Counted from the stretch's first letter, positions 49,604-61,800 are shown. The stretch is 62,500 nt of DNA from Actinomucor elegans (GCA_026027325.1 JAMSLZ010000013.1:1-62500), one strand, 5' to 3'. Numbers and translations: made by a program. The notes: generated by a model from the letters alone, not told the origin.

Positions 49604-49798
49604 ATGAACAATAATACCAGCGAGCAATGGGTTTTCGTTAACAATATTCCAACCCTGTCATCAGTCAATGGAGAAAATGGAGATGCACCTTCTACTCAAA
49701 CAGTTAGAGGAAGAGGTAGGCCAAATGGTAGACTGAAAAAAGGTCATCTTTTCTCGAAAAATATGCCGTCCTTCGCAATAGGTACCATTAAAAAATAA
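49604..49798 (+). pseudogene. Short frame with an AT-hook-like motif
   Basis: A 64-aa frame, MNNNTSEQWVFVNNIPTLSS, then TVRGRGRPNGRLKKG, an AT-hook-like RGRP core flanked by basic residues as in minor-groove DNA-binding proteins. It ends in an AAAATAAAA run. The following minus-strand stretch 49990-49820 (KQEDEVLLQILRHRWESIEE, LLYNFIASNFEKDAGFPIAY) also reads as protein. Either is probably a remnant of a transposon- or Myb/SANT-type gene. Confidence 0.35.
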
Positions 49799-49990
49799 AA
49801 TAAAAAATAAAAAATAAAAAACTGGTAAGCGATGGGAAATCCAGCATCTTTTTCGAAGTTGCTTGCAATGAAGTTGTACAGCAGCTCTTCGATCGATTCC
49901 CACCGATGTCTAAGGATCTGCAATAAAACTTCGTCTTCTTGCTTCATGTTAATGCCGATTTTGTTAATAAGACGTTGGTATTATCACAGA

Positions 49991-51086
49991 TGAATGGCTC
50001 TAGGCTCTTCAAGTTCTTGGATTTTGCGATTATGTTCTTCAGTCATTGTTCAAACCTGATAAAGATAGCTTTTTAGGTGAAAAAAAGACTTGTTTGTGAC
50101 TCATGTAAACTTTATTCTACATTCGCATTTTATTTATTTTTTATTATCGAATAATTGTAAAAGGTAACTCACGCAAGGTTGCATGAAACCAAATAGTTAC
50201 ATGTTTTAGCCCAATCCATGTACTCTATTTTTTTTTTCCCAATCGATGGTTGCTTGTGAGTGACCTGGGTCTTTATTTTGTAAATAAAATAAAGTTTAGA
50301 CGTACAGTTCAAAAAAAAAAAAAAAAAAAAAAAGAGAACGATCTGTATTTTCAGTTCAATTGTAATCCAACTTGTCTAATCAAAATTACGTATTAAAAGC
50401 ATCTACAGCGGTTACATTAGCTGCAACATCAGAATTAAAAATATATTAGTTTTTGAGCCAGAAACATTAAATGTAAAACATTCTCTTTTTTTTTTGACAC
50501 TTGTACTATAAAAATAAATACAACTAAAACCTTTCTTGTAACCTATTTTGGGAGAAAAGATATCTTAATAATTAAAGATTTGGATATAATATCGAGCTCT
50601 TTTTATATATATGTTATCAGATATATAGTTAATGATAGTGTACTGCTGTTTCGCAGAGTACATTTTTATTAATTCAGATGCCGACAGTCGATTTTTACAT
50701 TAAATGTGATGTAAACGTTAATGTGAACGCTGCGGATATCCTAAAAAAGAGTCTCCTTTTTATTTTGTTTTATTTTTCGGCTTTAAGTCCAAGAAGAGAA
50801 TCGCAACCAGGGTTCGATATCATGTAGGAACGGTTCTTAGGTAGCAACATACATGTTCCCCCCTCCTCAGCCACTCCTACAGGCTTCTGGTAAACTCCAT
50901 TGCCGATAATAGTCGCCAAGCTATCACCCATATGAGGCTCACGATTCGACACCAAGTAATCCTACTTGGTAGGATTATCAGGTCGTGAAGCCTACCTATA
51001 AACCCTCCCACAGATTCAATAGATGAGGCTGCAGCCCCTGGCCATATCATCAAACGTCGGCTCCAGGTCTCTTTTTTACGTGTGTA
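49991..51086. other. Gene-poor stretch
   Basis: Poly(A) of about 24 at 50310-50333. 50770-51080 is GC-richer and holds minus-strand frames (for example MVSNREPHMGDSLATIIGNG) that I cannot link to any family; it may be a SINE-like or processed sequence. Confidence 0.35.
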
Positions 51087-51772
51087 ACTTGTAATAACCG
51101 AAAGTGCCACGTTCAAATGTCAGGTAATTGTCTGAAAGGAATAACTGAAAAACAATTAAAGACGTATATGGTTGAATGCTCTGCCATTAAACCTCTTCAT
51201 GTGGTTAAAAAAGAAACAGACAGGTAAGAAGCAATGAGGCGAATCGCAATTTTTACAGACATTTAACTTTTAGTAATTTTGCACTCATTCATTTCGCAAC
51301 GGAGATTGACGCCTCTACATTTTATCATATTTATTGTGTTCAGAAAAAGGTTGCGTGTTTGAGGTTAGAAGGAATAGTAATCAACCCAAGTTTACTAGGG
51401 AATCAGCCTGCTATATATGTAAGTTTCTTTATAGCTTGCAATAATGAAATTATACTAAAGCCTATACTCAAATGCTCTTATTAGAGTTCCTTTCAGGTAC
51501 AACCAAGAATTATGTCTTCGACAAAGATTCTGTGCCGTTGCCCTCGAGTTAATGCTAACAATACCCGCGATGGCAACACTGCAGGCATCAATATGGCTGA
51601 CCCTTCATCTATCGCGAGCTCAAGCAATACTAGTGCTGGCCCATCTACTTTAACCACAACCGCAGCCGATACCAATACCAACAGGAATAATAACAACTCT
51701 ATATCTATCACGAACCCAAACAATAATGATTTAAATACAATGTTTCCAACTCCAAATGATGTTTTTTTTTAA
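51087..51772 (+). pseudogene. Spliced gene relic, unknown function
   Basis: Exon 51087-51223 (CHVQMSGNCLKGITEKQLKT), intron 51224-51273 (GTAAGA...TTTTAG, 50 nt), exon 51274-51418 (NFALIHFATEIDASTFYHIY, then KKVACLRLEGIVINPSLLGN) and intron 51419-51484 (GTAAGT...ATTAG, 66 nt) join in frame. After that, one frame gives FLSGTTKNYVFDKDSVPLPS and stop, and a second continues as an Asn/Thr/Ser-rich tail (51512-51772). No upstream start was found. A small RNA-binding-like or retroelement ORF1-like protein is possible, but not shown. Confidence 0.45.
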
Positions 51773-51899
51773 AAAATTGTGATGCGGTTTCTCAAACCTT
51801 TTTGAAATCTCAACAGGTTTAAAAATTCCCAAAAGGTGGTTTTGGAAATCCTTAAGGATGTTTTTTAAAATCTCAAAGGATAGGATTTGCCTATTGCAT

Positions 51900-52081
51900 T
51901 TAAGAAGGTAAAATTTGATGGGGCTCAAAAAAGAAAAAAAAATAGAGCTTGAAATGGATAAGCTTCCTGCTGTGAAAGGGTTTCTATTATTGTGGACAAG
52001 GCACCCATTCATACTTCCAGCGAGGTTGAGAAGATAGCTATCAGTAGAGGTTAAAGATACATCTACCTTCCGCTATATTTA
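51900..52081 (+). pseudogene. IS630/DDE_3 transposase relic, internally deleted
   Basis: Reads KKVKFDGAQKRKK, then EMDKLPAVKGF, IIVDKAPIHTSSEVEKIAIS and RYIYLP with one internal stop. These are the consecutive central blocks of DDE_3 transposases (the second catalytic Asp in the position of IVDKAPIHTS). Short deletions separate the blocks. Confidence 0.7.
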
Positions 52082-52699
52082 AAAAAAACCGTCATTTGGA
52101 GTAGGAGGCACTGTATGTGTATCGATCAACGGACGAACTTTATATCAGTTCGCTATACGTATTTAACAAACATGTGTATGCTTATTCGAGCACTTGCTGT
52201 ATAATCCAATATAAGCCTACGAATAGATGAATAACGGACAAATTAATTTCAAGTTTTGACTCTCTATCTTGCAGTTTTTATGTGCAATAAAAGTATAATA
52301 ATCGGCGAGCATCAAAACGCAGCTGATAATCGAACTACCTCTTAAGAATATGATACATCAACGCCTTGCTGGCATATTTCTGTCTTTTTTTTGTTAACAA
52401 AGAAAAAAAAAGGTTTGAAGAGAGTTTCGTGTACTTAAATTTCATTTAAGTTCAAAGCTAATATATATGTTTGAATCTCTCAATAGTATTCAGTCTGTAT
52501 GTTGGACGTTTTTTTTTTTTTTTTTTTTTTTTTGAGGAATGCTTTTCGTTTGATTTTGACTGTAATTTCTATCAACCAATCAGATCAATCACAAGAAGGA
52601 ATTAGTTGAACGATGACGAGAAAGGTATGTTCTTCCGATTCACTTTTTATTATTTTATTTTATTTTTTCAAAAGAAATCAACTTTTAATTTACATTACG
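52082..52699. other. Intergenic with poly(T) tract
   Basis: Poly(T) of about 24 at 52510-52533. No gene seen. Confidence 0.4.
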
Positions 52700-53112
52700 C
52701 TTCCTCTTGAGTTGCATTTGGCTAGCCCCGTACGAAACCTACTTTGACTTTTGCTTTATTGCCAATTGTCGAGATGGGGCCAAGGATCATTTGAATCAGC
52801 TCTTGGGTTAGTTTGTATCTTGCTCTAATTCTCAAGTCTACTATCATTTTATGGGCTTGTTAGTTATGGAGTGGTAGGTTCTCTGAGCAGATATCAGTAT
52901 ATGTAATATGGTTGGCTTTCTCTTGAGCTGCATTTGGCTAGCCCCGTACGAAGCCTACTTTGACTTTTGCTTTATTGCCAATTGTCGAGATGGGGCCAAG
53001 GATCATTTGAATCAGCTCTTGGGTTAGCTTGTATCTTGCTCTAATTTTCAAGTCTACTATCATTTTATGGGCTTGCTAGTTATGGAGTGGTAGGTTCTCT
53101 GAGCGGATATCA
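52700..53112. repeat. Tandem duplication, ~219-bp unit, two copies
   Basis: 52700-52918 and 52919-53112 share TGCATTTGGCTAGCCCCGTA and CAAGGATCATTTGAATCAGC at the same spacing with only a few substitutions. The second copy is slightly shorter at its right end. Confidence 0.9.
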
Positions 53113-54315
53113 ACCTTTCTTTTTTTTTTTTTTTCGGTGCACATCGATCTCTCGGTAATATGCTTGTATTAATTATGTTTATTACATCGCGTATTTATAA
53201 CTAACTTTGAGTGAGCGCTTTTTATTAAGGAACAAGTACAATACTTTGGTGAAGCTATTATTCTCATCGTCTTTATATTATCTTACATATTATCCAGAAT
53301 AAATCTCCTTGCTTCAACGTGGGTGCCGCTCTTCGATTGCAAAAACAAATTACACGTTAAATTACTCTCATTGTGTCTGTACGAATCCGGGCTCTTTTCT
53401 ATATTATTTCTACGTTTGATATATGAGACTTCATTAAAATATTGATATGTTGGATCACTATCATGAAATCTATCTTCATGTAGATTCTTTTTTTTTTCTT
53501 ATCACATATATTACTTTAATTCTTTAATCCATGGCATATACTCAACCACAATTTTTTTTTTCTAATAAAAAAAATTGGTGATTGCGCGTGCAATATACTC
53601 TCGTGAGAGATGGACTTGTCAAATTGAGGTTACAAAGAGTAAAAGAAATTGATTAACGCCGCTTGGTATATGCATGTATTAGTTTGATATACGAAGGAAG
53701 TATAGCTTTGAAGGATGCAACGTACGCAAGTCTTGTGTAGTACAGATGTAACTGCTAAAAGATGATTAGTTGAAATTTGAAACGTTAGCTAGCCAGTGGA
53801 GGTGGTGTAAATACAGGTTTTACTTGGATCAGTCTATTTTTCTTACGTTGATTATACATATTTTCCCATCTACCTTCATAAAAAGAGGTGTTTATCATTA
53901 TGCTAAAAAAAAAGACATGAAACATAGATATTCTGCTTTATTCGCAATGCTCTATACATAATTGTAATATCAACTTGGAGATTTTTAGTTTGTAAGAGGC
54001 TTGAGTTTTAAGGAAAAGAAATATCTTATTAAATGACAAATGCTTGTGCAATCATTCTTTTGCCTCCAATTCTAAAGTAGAAAAATTAGTTCGAAATAAT
54101 CAATTCAAGTTGAATGGATTATTACCGAGTTATAATCGACTTTTACCTGCTTTCATCTTATTTTTACCACAAATAATACAGAAGAGGATTCTGCTAAATG
54201 TAATGCTGGAGTAATCGCTTATTTTAGGGGTCCAGTTGCGTTAGACAAGGAAATCGAGACTGACTTCATTTAGACTTGGATATTATGGTTGGGGAAGGAG
54301 CTCGTTATATTGGAT
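53113..54315. other. Intergenic, nothing recognised
   Basis: T-rich and A-rich runs, no supported frame (53770-53961 is unsupported) and no RNA gene. Confidence 0.4.
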
Positions 54316-54742
54316 TTATTCCGACGCAATATTCATATTATCATCATTGATGAAGATGTCGGTTTGTTCGTTGGGTCTGGTAGAAAATATCTGGGAAAGA
54401 ACACCCTTACTGATCCATGAACGTTCATAAAAGTATCGTGCAACCGCGTATTTGGATGGTATGCGAATATAACTCAATTCACGCTCCATATGGTTGCAAT
54501 GGTGCATAAATATAATGTTATCTCGAACTTGTTTTGAATGGTCAGTGCGTTGTAGGTCTTTAAGGTTGGTGCCATTACAGGTATTGGAATTCTTTTTGAT
54601 TTGAATATAAAATCGATTTAATTGATCTTCTAGCTTTTCGACGTAGTCATTATGAACTAATAAGCCCCCAATGTTGCGATCAGGGTAATTGGTATCTAGG
54701 ATACGATTGTTGTTAATGCCGAGTTTTCGAAGGCGCGATCGC
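54316..54742 (-). pseudogene. LINE ORF1-like protein fragment
   Basis: The open frame extends upstream of the ATG at 54507 to about 54742 and includes LRKLGINNNRILDTNYPDRN, GGLLVHNDYVEKLEDQLNRF and, after the ATG, ERELSYIRIPSKYAVARYFY. It resembles the C-terminal domain of the ORF1 in this window's LINE (LRRINIDSGRVLDVHYPARG, AAFLIHRGYSQEVHDILKK, GLKYIRSHVRGSIAHDF). It is thus a decayed ORF1 piece from a related LINE; the rest is missing. Confidence 0.6.
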
Positions 54743-56031
54743 GCTCAATTGGCATATCTTTTTGAGCAACAGAAAAAAATCTGTTCTCAAAAAATTGGCC
54801 AATTAGGAATATTCGCTATATGAATCTAATTTGAAATGATGACGATGAGGAGGGTAATTTTATTTACACACATATACATAAGCAGCTTGATATAACTTTC
54901 TTTTTCTTTTTCTTTTTTGTATAAACTAATTGGTGCAAATGTGAAGATTGTAAGTATTCCTTACCAGTGATTAGATAGCTTTTGTTTGAGCAGGATAAAG
55001 ATGCGCTGCAGTAAGTAACTGGCACTGCCTTGTACTCCGCTATTGTGGTCTCAGTAAACCCATCTGCTTTAATGGGCCTGCATGAGGCATTTCGCTTAAT
55101 CCCCCCTAGTGAGCGGATGGTCTTTGATTCCAGTGGGGTACTTTGGTTTAGCTGCCGTAGTGAACACTCCCGATACTGCTGTCCCTTGCGTCTTCCCTTT
55201 AGTTGACCCCGACAGCGGGTTCTTATGACTGTGGAATGTGTTGGCAACTATAACAAAGCGTCGGTTCTACCTCGCAGTTCCCACTCCCTAGATACCGTGG
55301 CTTTGTTATATCAAGGGCTCTCACTTCTATTCTCTTTCAAACCTTGACTGATCTTACTTTGTTATGATATGATGTGTATTCTTTTCGCTGATTCTTTTTT
55401 TTTTTTCAAGTGTTTAGGCTGCGCAAAATTTAAATATATTGAATGTAGGATATGTTTCTTTTTTTTTCTTTTTATTATTTGTTCACATGATAAATTTTGT
55501 CTCTGAAAAAAATATATTGTTTCCAACTTAAAATATATCGTTCCTTTTTTTTTTGATAACAGTAGTGTAAACACGTCTTTATTACTGGCATACATGTAGC
55601 TTAATATCTGATCTGCCAGTCATATATAATTGCTTTTGTGTAAGTTTCCATAATAGCTTCAGGTGTCGATTTTTTTTTTTTTTTTTTTTTTTTACTTTAG
55701 AATTGGAGGCATAAGAATGACTGTACAAGCATTTGCCATTTAATAAAATATTTCTTGTTCTTAAAACGCAGATCTCTTATAAACTAGTTTGTTACTTCAA
55801 TAATACTAATATGTAAGATTTATAAAAACAGAGGAAAAACATGTTCATCAGCATCCAATTTTCATAAACAGGTCAATGAAGCTCAATCTGGTGGTATCAG
55901 TAGCAATGTGATGGGCTGTCATTTAGATTTCTCTTTTAGATACACTTTATACAATGATAAGATGATTGATTTATGTTAAGCGGAGATAAAACCAGAAAAT
56001 GTCTGTAACGAAATAAAAAGCGATTCTTTAT
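54743..56031. other. Gene-poor stretch with homopolymers
   Basis: GC-richer patch at 55010-55320 without recognisable RNA or protein features; poly(T) of about 24 at 55669-55692. Frames 54864-55247 and 55362-55595 are unsupported. Confidence 0.4.
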
Positions 56032-56307
56032 TTGTTATTATTACAACACATGCCCAATAATCAGCAAGAATATATATATATAATTGGCATCGATATGATT
56101 GGTTTACAAGGTCATTTATATAAAGCATTTCAATACGAAGACGCTGTTGCAGTCTTGAAACTTGCAGAAGATAATATATTTTTACCAAGTGATGCAGATG
56201 ATTTACAAGAATTTTTTTGTGAATCATGTCTGTTATTTAGAGTCAAGTGTGACAAAAGCAACCAAGATATTCAAGAGAGCAAGAGCTCCCGCAAATATAA
56301 CAAGTAG
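56032..56307 (+). pseudogene. Unknown protein fragment
   Basis: A 91-aa frame with normal composition, containing YIIGIDMIGLQGHLYKAFQY and LPSDADDLQEFFCESCLLFR, ending in a Ser/Lys-rich tail and TAG. The N-terminus is probably missing. Possibly the C-terminal end of a multi-copy gene family also represented at 39083 and 42425, judged only from style. Confidence 0.35.
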
Positions 56308-56735
56308 TATCCGATCTTGTATGCAGTTACTACCACGAAGAAACCCTCCCCTTTCCCTCTTCTACCTTCTTCATACCAAAACGAACATACATAAAGAACG
56401 ATAAATATTCAGTTCCAGAATAAATAAATAAATAATCCAATTGAAACCCAGTTATCCAAGATACAATACATACTATAGCCAACCATGCATAATGGTATAT
56501 ATAACTTTTAACTTTTTTCACTAATTCCAAAATGCGCAGAAACAAAGTAGCTTTTACTTAGAGAGTGTAAATAGAATATCGGAAGTTTGTAATGCTGTTT
56601 CCACACGCCATTTTAAATGAGCGTTTATTAAGTAATTATTATATACATTTGAAAAGTGTTTCAATGTCAAGTCTTTAAAATAAACTCATTTGTCGTACTT
56701 TTTAGACAATTCTATTTTTTTGAGACAAAATGCCC

Positions 56736-57032
56736 TTACCAAATATGATAAACTTGAATATTTGTTAGACTCTTGATGGTGAAAATCCACAAGTCAGCCA
56801 TATAACGGTAGAGTGTTCTTTTTGAAATGCTCAAGTCCTTAAAGCTACTAGTCATCGGATCCATTAGCTGATCTATGGTAACAGTGAAATACTTGTAATA
56901 GAAGTCAGAGACTAAGCTTTTGGTCGCTTCTGCTAGTTCTCCTTCAGGTTCAATACTTCTTGGATGGCCTATAATCTTGAACAATGAGTCCTTTTTGGGA
57001 AAACAACTTTTTGGCTCGCGCTTAAATTTCAC
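56736..57032 (-). pseudogene. N-terminal (DNA-binding) part of an IS630-like transposase
   Basis: A 98-aa frame with EGELAEATKSLVSDFYYKYF, then TVTIDQLMDPMTSSFKDLSI and SKRTLYRYMADLWIFTIKSL, the helix-turn-helix pattern that precedes the DDE_3 domain in IS630/Tc1-like transposases. No catalytic domain follows. Confidence 0.5.
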
Positions 57033-57238
57033 TACTTAGTAGTTTCAGGAAGTACAGACCCATTGTTAACGTTAAACTCGTTTGGTAACTTTTTAAGTAC
57101 TACTAGGGCGAACACCACACTATTCTGCTGCTTTTGCTACGACTAGCCCCATTTCTTGAGTTATTCGAGTAAGGTATTCAGTTTAATCCTGGTCGTATTC
57201 CTTGCATTTTTTAGCTGCTGTGAGAGAGTTTTTTGAAA

Positions 57239-57277
<39 letters not shown>

Positions 57278-58699
57278 CCATTCATTGGGGTTCAGCAACT
57301 GGAATCGTATCCATATCAACGAGCAATTATACCTCATCATACCGAAAGATTAAATTGTCGAAATCCACTTCATCAGAATTGTCAGTGTATGCTAAAAAAA
57401 AAGGCTTTTCTGCGTGATTACATTGAATGAAGTACATGTCGATTTTAGATTCCAAGTAAAAGGTTTTGAAATTCTCAAACTTTGAAAGGTATGTTTGGTC
57501 CAGAATCTATTAGTAGTAAAAGCACCTTACAGTTTGCTCTCTGACAAAAATGGCCAATGCTGCTTATTTTATTGAATGCACACTTGGGTGATTTTTACTT
57601 TTTATCTCCATTAGAACAGGTGCTGGGATGCTTTTCGAATGTTCTTTTACAGTGAGTAATTGTTTCTTGTATAATGTTATTGGATCTTTTTTCAGATTTT
57701 CGAAATGCTTTTTAAACTTTCTAAATGTCCAGTCAGATGCTGGATTTTCGCAAAAGTATCTTAATATTTATTTTTTGGTGATTTAAAACTGGCTTTATAG
57801 TTGAAGCATTCAGACATGTTAGAAAAATTGAAAGATAAACTTGTTTAATGCAAGCGTGTACGAAAGAAAAGATAGGCGTGGCAGCTCTTACATTCTAGTT
57901 ACACGCATCGTTCTTTCAAAGCTCGCTAAAAGGGACATATAGATCGGCAAATTATATACCCACCGATTTTTTTGGGCAGGGAAGTATGCTGACACGTAAT
58001 TTCTTTTTTCTCTCTTTGTCTTTCTTTTTACTTTTTAATGAATCGCTGTAATGACTGGCTATCTTGTCTATATTCCTCTCAACAGAATATTTGATTACTA
58101 CCGCTGGTGTGTTGTTCTTTTGAGGCTTCGTATTTTTTTTTCTTGTAAAGTATGAATGGAGAGAACAACATTAAGGTGCCATACTGCTTGACTGATCTCG
58201 CATTCCTTTGCCTCATGGGTTTGGACAAATGCTTGTGCACTATACTGGCCTTTTCAACAAAGGTCTTGTCGCCGGCAGGTTAGTTGGGCGGAATTACCCA
58301 TGATAACAAATCTTCAAGTCTTGAAAAAAGTATATTCAAAAGATGAGAATATATAGCATTACTAATTAAATTGCGATTGATTGCGAGACCAAAAAAAAAA
58401 AAGGATCAAGCAAGCAAATTGATAGCAGGTTAAATTTGGGATCGTGAAGTATTCAGTTATGGAATCATTCTACCACAGTGAAATAAACCAGCCTATTATT
58501 CCAAGAAATAAATAAGCAATCTTTTGCTTTGTAGTCTGATCCAAGGGGACCCTCATCAAATGCAAGGACTTTTGTAAATTAGATGATACGAATTGTAAGC
58601 AAATAAAAGGATTTGTTAATAGCAACGAGACTGTGGCCCCAAATGTTAAGTGAAGTGAATGAATAAGATGAATGTAAGTTGAAAAATACATCGTATTAT
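57033..58699. other. Gene-poor stretch with the longest poly(T) tract
   Basis: Poly(T) of about 37 at 57241-57277. Short frames 57202-57430 are created by it. No gene supported. Confidence 0.4.
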
Positions 58700-59140
58700 C
58701 CAAATTGCGCATTAACAAATTGTCGATCCGCAAAAGTATACAAGATAGTCGAGCTATGCTCAAGGCTGGCACTACAACAGGCCATTATATAAAATTCATT
58801 AGCGAGACTTTCCACATGATTGACAAGCGTGAAGATATGACAGGATTTTACCTCATAATGGATAATGCACTTATATACACGTCCAAGGAAATACAGGCAA
58901 TAATCAAGGAAAGAAACAGAGACTATAAATGTGTCTATCTCCCTTCGCCCCAATATTCACCAAAATTCGATTCAGTTGAGGAAATTCAGGGTATTGATCA
59001 AAGGGAAAGTCAGGCGTCATAAGTTGGAGGATATGGAGATTCTTGAAGAAAAAAATACCAGCGATGCTTCTTTTGCAATCCCAATTGCCCCCTCAAAAAC
59101 ATTATTCATCAGACAAAGGATCAATTCGACAACCACTTGA
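58700..59140 (+). pseudogene. IS630/DDE_3 transposase relic
   Basis: Reads AGTTTGHYIKFISETFHMID, FYLIMDNALIYTSKEIQAII and RNRDYKCVYLPSPQYSP; after a frame change near 58965, KFRVLIKGKVRRHKLEDMEI continues. Block order is that of a DDE_3 catalytic domain, with the second Asp in LIMDNA; the NPIE block is damaged (NSVEEI-like). Confidence 0.8.
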
Positions 59141-59528
59141 ATATGGTTCCCGTCTAAAGTGATAACTAGTAGTTAAAAAACGAATAAAAAAAATGATTCC
59201 CTTGAAGTTGTTTTCTGAAATTCTCGCAGTTATTTTCAGTCTTTCCTTAGTTTTTCAACGCTCAGTTCGCGAGATTAGTTTAAATAGTGGAGTGATTTCA
59301 TATTCAATTGACAGGACTTGTTTGGTTGATAGTGTTTGATTTTTTTTTTGTTTTTTTTTTTGTTTGTTTTCTAAACAAAGTTCTATTTGATAGAGGTTCG
59401 CTACGTAGACACTTCTGGAAATTATTTATAGAACGCTATGCTATGTTTGCAAAAGTACCTAGTTTAACATAATTACAAGACTTAATTATTCTTAATTTAA
59501 GATCCTCAGTATCACTGAACTTAGTACG
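59141..59528. other. Spacer between two opposed IS630 relics
   Basis: T-rich, no gene. It separates the + strand relic (58700-59140) from the minus-strand relic (59529-59980). Confidence 0.4.
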
Positions 59529-59980
59529 CTAAACTTTTCTCTTTAATACAGAACGAAATTGCTCAATTGGATTGAGTTCAAATGAGTATGGTGGAAGGCA
59601 GATGCACCTGTAACCTCTACTGACAATCATCTCAATCATGTTGGAAGTGTGAATGGGCGCATTGTCCATAATTATATAAAACCTTTTCATAATAGAGAAC
59701 TTGTCTATTTTGACTATTATTTTGTGAATGAAACGCATGTGATGACATGTTGCAATTCTCTTAGGATTCTTTTTAAGTCTTTTTTTTTATTCCCATTAAC
59801 TTTTATCTTTTTAGGCACAATAGACACCCTGACTTCTAGGTTTACAACACATAAAGGCGATACGGCACCCAAAGTGGTATGAGTGATTGATCTAGTAGTT
59901 GGTGTTTCGATTATTACTGGCGTATCTTTGGATGAACGGGCGGTAAGTGACTTCATATTGATATTGAAGCCTGTCTCCAA
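59529..59980 (-). pseudogene. IS630/DDE_3 transposase relic
   Basis: Frame 59980-59717 reads TRSITHTTLGAVSPLCVVNL and VPKKIKVNGNKKKDL; a one-base shift leads to 59738-59529, MKRFYIIMDNAPIHTSNMIE, RGYRCICLPPYSFELNPIEQ and FRSVLKRKV. Catalytic Asp (IIMDNAPIHT) and Glu (NPIEQF) blocks are intact; only the shift and missing N-terminus make it a pseudogene. Confidence 0.85.
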
Positions 59981-60975
59981 CTTATTATCAGCAATATTTA
60001 CTTGTGCGATTGTCTCAAAGGGCCTTCATTGCTGAAATCCACAACTCCCTGATGAAAAATCATATAGAAAAGAAAAAGTTGACTATCTATACTAAAAAGA
60101 TGTTTATATATATTTATATATATTTACAAGGCTGGTAATCACTTATCCTTTGAATTTTAAACATCGATAAAAAGTGAATATAGCAAAGTTAATATACTAA
60201 ATCGAAGCAGGGATGATATATATATCAATACAGACCTTTTGGTGTATATTGTAGGTGATTTTAACATTGCGTTTCGATATATTCTTTTCATTTTTTTTTT
60301 ATCTTTCAGAAGATAACTCGTAATCACTAAACACTGATTAAAGCTATTGTTGATGCGCTTTATCATTTGTTGGTAAATAATGAATTACCTTAAAGATATT
60401 GTCCATGTACTCCAACATAAAATATAATGTTTCATCTCATTATCCATAGATATTTATTGCTTTATTGCTTTTGGTTCTTATCATTTTTGCGTTGTTCTTT
60501 GCTTAGTTCTTTTAAAGACAAGTAATAGTATTATTTTTGTGAATAGAAAGCATTAGTTGTGCATTTCATTACACATTTCAATAAATTATGCATTGCGGTA
60601 AATTAATAGATCGCAATAAATTAATGCATCTCTCCATCTATTTTACTTTAATGTCGCATCTGAGATCGCAAACATAATTTGTTTTGAACGTTAATATAGT
60701 TTATATAAAGATCAGTAGTCATCAAGAGATGATTTCTGAATCTTGATGTGAGATTAGCCATTTCATATAAATTAACATGCAATAATCTAAAGATCTCTTT
60801 CCTGATCTCAACTCATTAACTCATCTGGTTAGTTGTGTTTACTCAAAAGACATAATAATTATTATAATATAGAACAGAAATGTTGATGGGTTAATGGAAA
60901 GAGTATATTGAAATTTTATTTCTGATATAAAGTACCATTGGGGGCTATTAGTAGTTTATACCGAATAATTATTTG
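59981..60975. other. Intergenic, nothing recognised
   Basis: AT-rich, short ATATAT runs at 60100-60130, no credible frame. Confidence 0.4.
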
Positions 60976-61800
60976 TTTTTTTTTGGTTTTTCGCTTATAA
61001 CTCCTGCTACAATCAACTTTAAGTACTGTTAAAGATATTTTTGGAAACCTTAAGCAAAGGGTCATCCTGTGTTAGGATATGAAGCTTGTGGGATAAATAG
61101 ACGGCCTGTTTTAGGGGATTGTTTGAAGTTTATAGCGAAAAATACTTTGTTTTATTTCTTTTTTCGCTTATAACTTCTGCCGTAATCAACTTAAGGTAGT
61201 ACGGAAAATATTTTTGAAAAGAGCAATCAAAGGGCTATTCGGTGGTTGAATATAAAGTTTCTAGGTCAACTGGGAGGCTTGCTGTAGGGAACACTTTGAA
61301 AATTACACAGAAAAATTTTTTCTTCTTCCGTTTATAACTCCTGCTATACTCAACTTAGGGTAGTACTAAAAATATTTTATGTAATCGCAACCACAGGGCT
61401 ATTCGGTGGTTGAATATGAAGCTTCTGGAACAACTGGAAGACCTGGTCTAGGGGGACACCTTGAGATTTTTAGCAAAAAATTCATTTTCTTTTGCTTATA
61501 ACTCCTGCTGTGATTAACTTTAAGTATTGGTAAAAATATTTTTGAAAACCCTAGGCAAGGAAATATTAAGTGGCAAAGTATGAAGTTTCTAGGATAACTA
61601 GAAGGCTTGTTGTAGGGGACACTTTGAAAATTACACAGAAAATTTTTTCATTTTCAGCTTATAGCTCCTGCTATAATTAACTTGAGGTAGTACTGAAAAT
61701 ATTTTATGTAATCGCAACCAAAGGACTATTCGGTGGTTGAATATGAAGTTTCTGGGATAGCTGGAAGACCTTATCTAGGGGGACACCTTGAGATAATTAA
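60976..61800. repeat. Degenerate tandem array, ~165-bp unit, five copies
   Basis: The motif CTTATAACTCCTGCT (with variants) recurs at about 60990, 61164, 61328, 61493 and 61658, each followed at fixed distances by AATCAACTTAAGGTAGTA-like, AAAATATTTT and GGGCTATTCGGTGGTTGAAT blocks, then a CTAGGGGGACACCTTGA-like block. Units differ by many substitutions, so the array is old. Confidence 0.9.

Noticed and set aside
55010..55320. GC-richer patch as an rRNA or other structured RNA gene
   Set aside because: I could not match it to 5S, tRNA, U6 or SRP elements (no A/B box pair, no T-run terminator in place).
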